Shown: one piece after another, positions 40,183-42,483 of the stretch
How positions within the stretch are numbered: the first letter of the stretch is position 1
Layout: every line of letters starts with the position of its first letter
Notes under the pieces: model-generated
Told to the model about the DNA's origin: nothing
Databases searched by the model: none
The model's input: the letters and a program-made list of their open reading frames with translations, nothing else
Origin: Phycisphaerae bacterium
GTDB taxonomy: Bacteria > Planctomycetota > Phycisphaerae > UBA1845 > JAFGLZ01
Direction: 5' to 3'
DNA length: 42,483 nucleotides
NCBI GenBank assembly: GCA_016927755.1
Contig: JAFGLZ010000070.1
Location: forward strand, 1 to 42,483
Position numbers and translations under genes: made by a program

Positions 40183-40932
40183 ATGATCCAGAGGAAACGC
40201 GAAACGCGTCTCGAAAGGATGATCGGGCTGACGATCATGTCGGTCGTGGCCGTTGCACCCGGCTGCGGGGGGCCCAAGATCAAGAGCACCGAGATCCCGG
40301 GCCCATACGCCAAACCGACGCTGATCGCCGTGGCGCCGGCCCTGAATTTCAGCGGCTCCAGCCACTTCGATCCGGTGCAGGTGGCCGACCTGTTCAGCAG
40401 CGAGCTGACGATGGTCGAGGGTGTCCAGGTCGTGGGGGTGAACCGCGTCATGGCGGTTCTGTCGCGGCAGGGGATCGACGAAGTATCCTCGCCGGGACAC
40501 GCCCTGGAAATCTGCCAGACGATCGGATGTGACGGCATCGTTGTCTTCGCCGTCACCGAATACGACCCCTACACCCCCGTCGTCGGAATGGCCGCCCAGT
40601 TGTACATGCTGACCCCTGGGGGGATCGCCGCGCGGTTGGATCCGGTCGCGGCATCACGACAAGCTTCGCCGTTTCCCGTCGAGAAGGCGGAGGATTCGCC
40701 TCTCGTGCCTCGGGCCCAGATTCAACGGGTCTACAACGCGGCCCACAACGTGGTTGCGGATGCCGTGCGTAAATTCGCTGAAGACCGAGGCGCCGAGGAC
40801 GGAGCGCTGGGATGGCGGAAGTACCTCAGAAGCCAGCGACACTATCTGAGATTCTGTTGCTGGTCGGCCGTCAACGAACTGATGGGCCAGGAGTACTACC
40901 GCGCGATGGCCAGAACCGTGGTTCAGGAGTAG
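40183..40932 (+). CDS. lipoprotein with CsgG/LpoB-like domain
   Basis: 249 residues; signal ends VAPGCGG. The mature part opens TLIAVAPALNFSGSSHFDP, then VADLFSSELTMVEGVQVVGVNRVMAVLSRQGI and ALEICQTIGCDGIVVFAVTEYDPY, an alpha/beta pattern found in CsgG, LpoB, PelC and FlgO-type outer-membrane lipoproteins. The C-terminal part is helical. The assignment rests on this pattern only. AAGGAG lies 11 bases before the ATG at 40183. It probably shares a transcript with the TolB-like gene (121 bases upstream) and the small gene after it (5 bases downstream). Confidence 0.55.
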   Translation: MIQRKRETRLERMIGLTIMSVVAVAPGCGGPKIKSTEIPGPYAKPTLIAVAPALNFSGSSHFDPVQVADLFSSELTMVEGVQVVGVNRVMAVLSRQGIDEVSSPGHALEICQTIGCDGIVVFAVTEYDPYTPVVGMAAQLYMLTPGGIAARLDPVAASRQASPFPVEKAEDSPLVPRAQIQRVYNAAHNVVADAVRKFAEDRGAEDGALGWRKYLRSQRHYLRFCCWSAVNELMGQEYYRAMARTVVQE

Positions 40933-40937
40933 TCGAA

Positions 40938-41147
40938 ATGGACCCAGACGTCAGACAGCTTTCCCTGGTCAAGGGCGACCATCGGTACGTGTTCCGATAC
41001 CGAAACGGACGCGAGGCCGACGTGATCGAATCCTTCGCCTCAATGGCCACCGACCCGGAAAGCCCATTCGACTGGTTCGACGCCGCCGTGCTGAGCTATC
41101 AGATGGGACGCCGACTCGAGATGGAGATCGATCAGCTACCAAGTTGA
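40938..41147 (+). CDS. small protein of unknown function (69 residues)
   Basis: 69 residues, acidic, with VRQLSLVKGDHRYVFRYRNG (beta-like) and FDWFDAAVLSYQMGRRLEMEI (helix). It starts 5 bases after the previous stop; AGGAG, inside the end of the preceding gene, lies 8 bases before its ATG. The tight spacing supports a real, coupled gene. No family recognised. Confidence 0.7.
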   Translation: MDPDVRQLSLVKGDHRYVFRYRNGREADVIESFASMATDPESPFDWFDAAVLSYQMGRRLEMEIDQLPS

Positions 41148-41205
41148 GTGCAGGAGGCCGCTGCAACCGAGCCAGGTTGTTAGGAAGTCAAAACTCGCCG
41201 CACAG

Positions 41206-42270
41206 ATGGCTGGACCACCGATGAACAGCGGAAACGATCTGATCGCTGAATTTCTGGACTACCTGCGGTATGAGCGACACTTCTCGCCCCATACCGGCAA
41301 GTGCTACGCCGCCGACCTGCACCAGTTCTGCGGCTTCCTGCTCGACCGGGGCGGTGACCCAAGTACCGCCACCTCCGGTGCGCTCTCTCACGGCGACTCG
41401 TCGTCCGCGGGAGCAATCGGAGCCGGTTACGCGGGCGGAAACGGAGGAGGTGTGGCAACCGCCGCGCCCCCCGTCGCCGGCACGCAAGCCGGACCGGCAC
41501 TGAGAACAAAGGTCCTCGCCGTGGACACCAACAAGGTCCGCGAGTTCCTGGGCTACCTGGCCGGGCTGGACTACAGCAAGGCCACCGTCGCTCGGAAACT
41601 GGCCACGCTGCGCAGCTTCTACAAGTTCTGCGTCAAGCGCGGCTACAAGGACGCCAACCCGGTCGCCCCCATCCGAACCCCAAAGCAGGATAAGCGGCTG
41701 CCCAAGTTCCTGGAGGTCAACCAGGTCAAGGCGCTGCTGGACGCCCCCAACGACGGAACCCTGCTCGGTTCGCGGGATCGCGCGATGCTCGAGACCCTCT
41801 ACTCGACCGGAATCCGCGTCAGCGAGCTCGTCGGCCTCAACATCGATGACGTCGACTTCCTCGGCGAAGCCGTCATCGTGCGTGGAAAGGGCCGAAAAGA
41901 GCGCGTCACCCCCATCGGGCCGACGGCGCTGACCGCCATTCGGAAGTATATCGAGCTGCGCCAGCGAGACAGCCGCTCCCCAGGCTTCGACCAGCAGGCG
42001 CTCTTCGTCAACAAGCACGGGCAGCGGCTGAGCACACGAAGTGTTCGCCGGAAGCTCGACAAGTACCTCCTACAGGTGGGCCTCGACCCGGACATCAGCC
42101 CCCACACGTTGCGGCATACCTTCGCGACCCACATGCTCAACGCCGGGGCCGATCTCCGTAGCGTCCAGGAGCTTCTGGGCCACCAGTCGATCTCGACCAC
42201 CCAGATCTACACCCACCTGACCACCAACCGGCTCAAGGAGGTCTACGATCAGGCCCATCCGCGATCATGA
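41206..42270 (+). CDS. Xer-type tyrosine recombinase with a linker insertion
   Basis: 354-residue site-specific recombinase. Catalytic residues are all visible: Arg in STGIRVSEL (about 204), Lys in RGKGRKERVTP, His-x-x-Arg in HTLRHTFATHML (about 300), His in LLGHQSISTTQ and the Tyr nucleophile in IYTHL (about 335). Similar to XerC/XerD, which resolve chromosome dimers at dif. The N-terminal core-binding domain is split by a Gly/Ala/Ser-rich insertion of about 50 residues (about 50-100, SSSAGAIGAGYAGGNGGG). Without it the length would be a normal 300. ATG at 41206 or 41221; no good ribosome site at either. No phage or cargo genes are linked, so a housekeeping role is likely. No dif site was recognised. 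Confidence 0.9.
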   Translation: MAGPPMNSGNDLIAEFLDYLRYERHFSPHTGKCYAADLHQFCGFLLDRGGDPSTATSGALSHGDSSSAGAIGAGYAGGNGGGVATAAPPVAGTQAGPALRTKVLAVDTNKVREFLGYLAGLDYSKATVARKLATLRSFYKFCVKRGYKDANPVAPIRTPKQDKRLPKFLEVNQVKALLDAPNDGTLLGSRDRAMLETLYSTGIRVSELVGLNIDDVDFLGEAVIVRGKGRKERVTPIGPTALTAIRKYIELRQRDSRSPGFDQQALFVNKHGQRLSTRSVRRKLDKYLLQVGLDPDISPHTLRHTFATHMLNAGADLRSVQELLGHQSISTTQIYTHLTTNRLKEVYDQAHPRS

Positions 42271-42325
42271 CCGATCGCCTGAATCAGGGCCCAGGCCTCC
42301 CCGACAAAAAGAGATTCACGCAGCC

Positions 42326-42358
42326 AAAAGGGCGTCGCTGACGAAGCGACGCCCTTTT
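42326..42358. terminator. strong bidirectional terminator after the Xer gene
   Basis: AAAAGGGCGTCGCT - GACGA - AGCGACGCCCTTTT, a perfect 14-bp stem with A tract before and T tract after. It lies 56 bases past the Xer stop and would work from either side. Confidence 0.88.
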
Positions 42359-42483
42359 CAATTACGCATCCAAACGACGCATGGGAACCGGCGCCTCCGA
42401 GAGCAGCCCTGACGAATCAGTTTTCTCGCACCTGGCAGGGGTAGAGAAAGCGGGGCGCGTGAACACCCACCGCCGACGGGGGC

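Noticed and set aside
41206..42270. Xer gene as integrase of a genomic island
   Set aside because: No attachment-site repeats, tRNA gene or phage genes are nearby, and the protein resembles housekeeping XerC/XerD.

Overview
This is a high-GC bacterial chromosome segment, most likely from a Planctomycetota lineage near the Phycisphaerae. The assignment is inferred from gene style, not from a marker gene: many secreted or lipid-anchored hypothetical proteins, a DUF1080 (3-keto-disaccharide hydrolase type) protein, glycoside-hydrolase-like proteins, a TolB-type propeller lipoprotein, a prepilin peptidase enlarged by an insert, and short hairpin-forming repeats in the gaps between genes. No rRNA, tRNA, CRISPR array, intact insertion sequence or prophage was seen.

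Layout. 1-2.7 kb: prepilin peptidase, a small LapA-like membrane protein and an OmpA-type lipoprotein. 2.7-7.2 kb: hisH, hisA and hisI, then a KtrB/TrkH potassium channel subunit whose start overlaps the hisI stop, and its KtrA/TrkA regulator. 7.3-10.2 kb: a C45-type Ntn hydrolase, a membrane-anchored HEAT-like protein and an HNH endonuclease on the minus strand. 10.2-11.6 kb: a mostly empty 1-kb gap with one small ORF, then a small lipoprotein closed by a good terminator.

11.8-23.4 kb is a carbohydrate-flavoured block: a 966-residue secreted TIM-barrel-like protein, a zinc-dependent phospholipase C-like protein, ATP-type PEP carboxykinase, a GH20-like protein in a two-gene operon with the DUF1080 protein, and a divergent protein ending in a CBM9-like domain. 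23.6-30.1 kb: a small acidic ORF, a hairpin-rich gap, a beta-propeller lipoprotein, a tail-anchored coiled-coil protein divergent from tsaB, and a two-receiver signalling protein without a kinase ATPase domain.

30.1-34.4 kb: a ROK regulator in an operon with a PstS-like lipoprotein, divergent from a sugar-binding-type lipoprotein, with no transporter permease or ATPase nearby, then a GNAT acetyltransferase. 34.5-38.5 kb: class II fructose-bisphosphate aldolase, then an ECF sigma factor, an overlapping membrane protein that is probably its anti-sigma factor, and a secreted coiled-coil protein. 38.9-42.3 kb: TolB-like propeller lipoprotein, CsgG/LpoB-like lipoprotein, a 69-residue protein and a Xer recombinase with an unusual linker, closed by a strong bidirectional terminator.

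Metabolic links include PEP carboxykinase and aldolase (gluconeogenesis and glycolysis) and part of histidine synthesis. The least explained parts are the carbohydrate block with its odd catalytic motifs, the orphan binding proteins around the ROK regulator, the sigma/anti-sigma/coiled-coil trio, and a formulaic set of short intergenic palindromes that includes one 32-bp repeat present twice, 28.6 kb apart.
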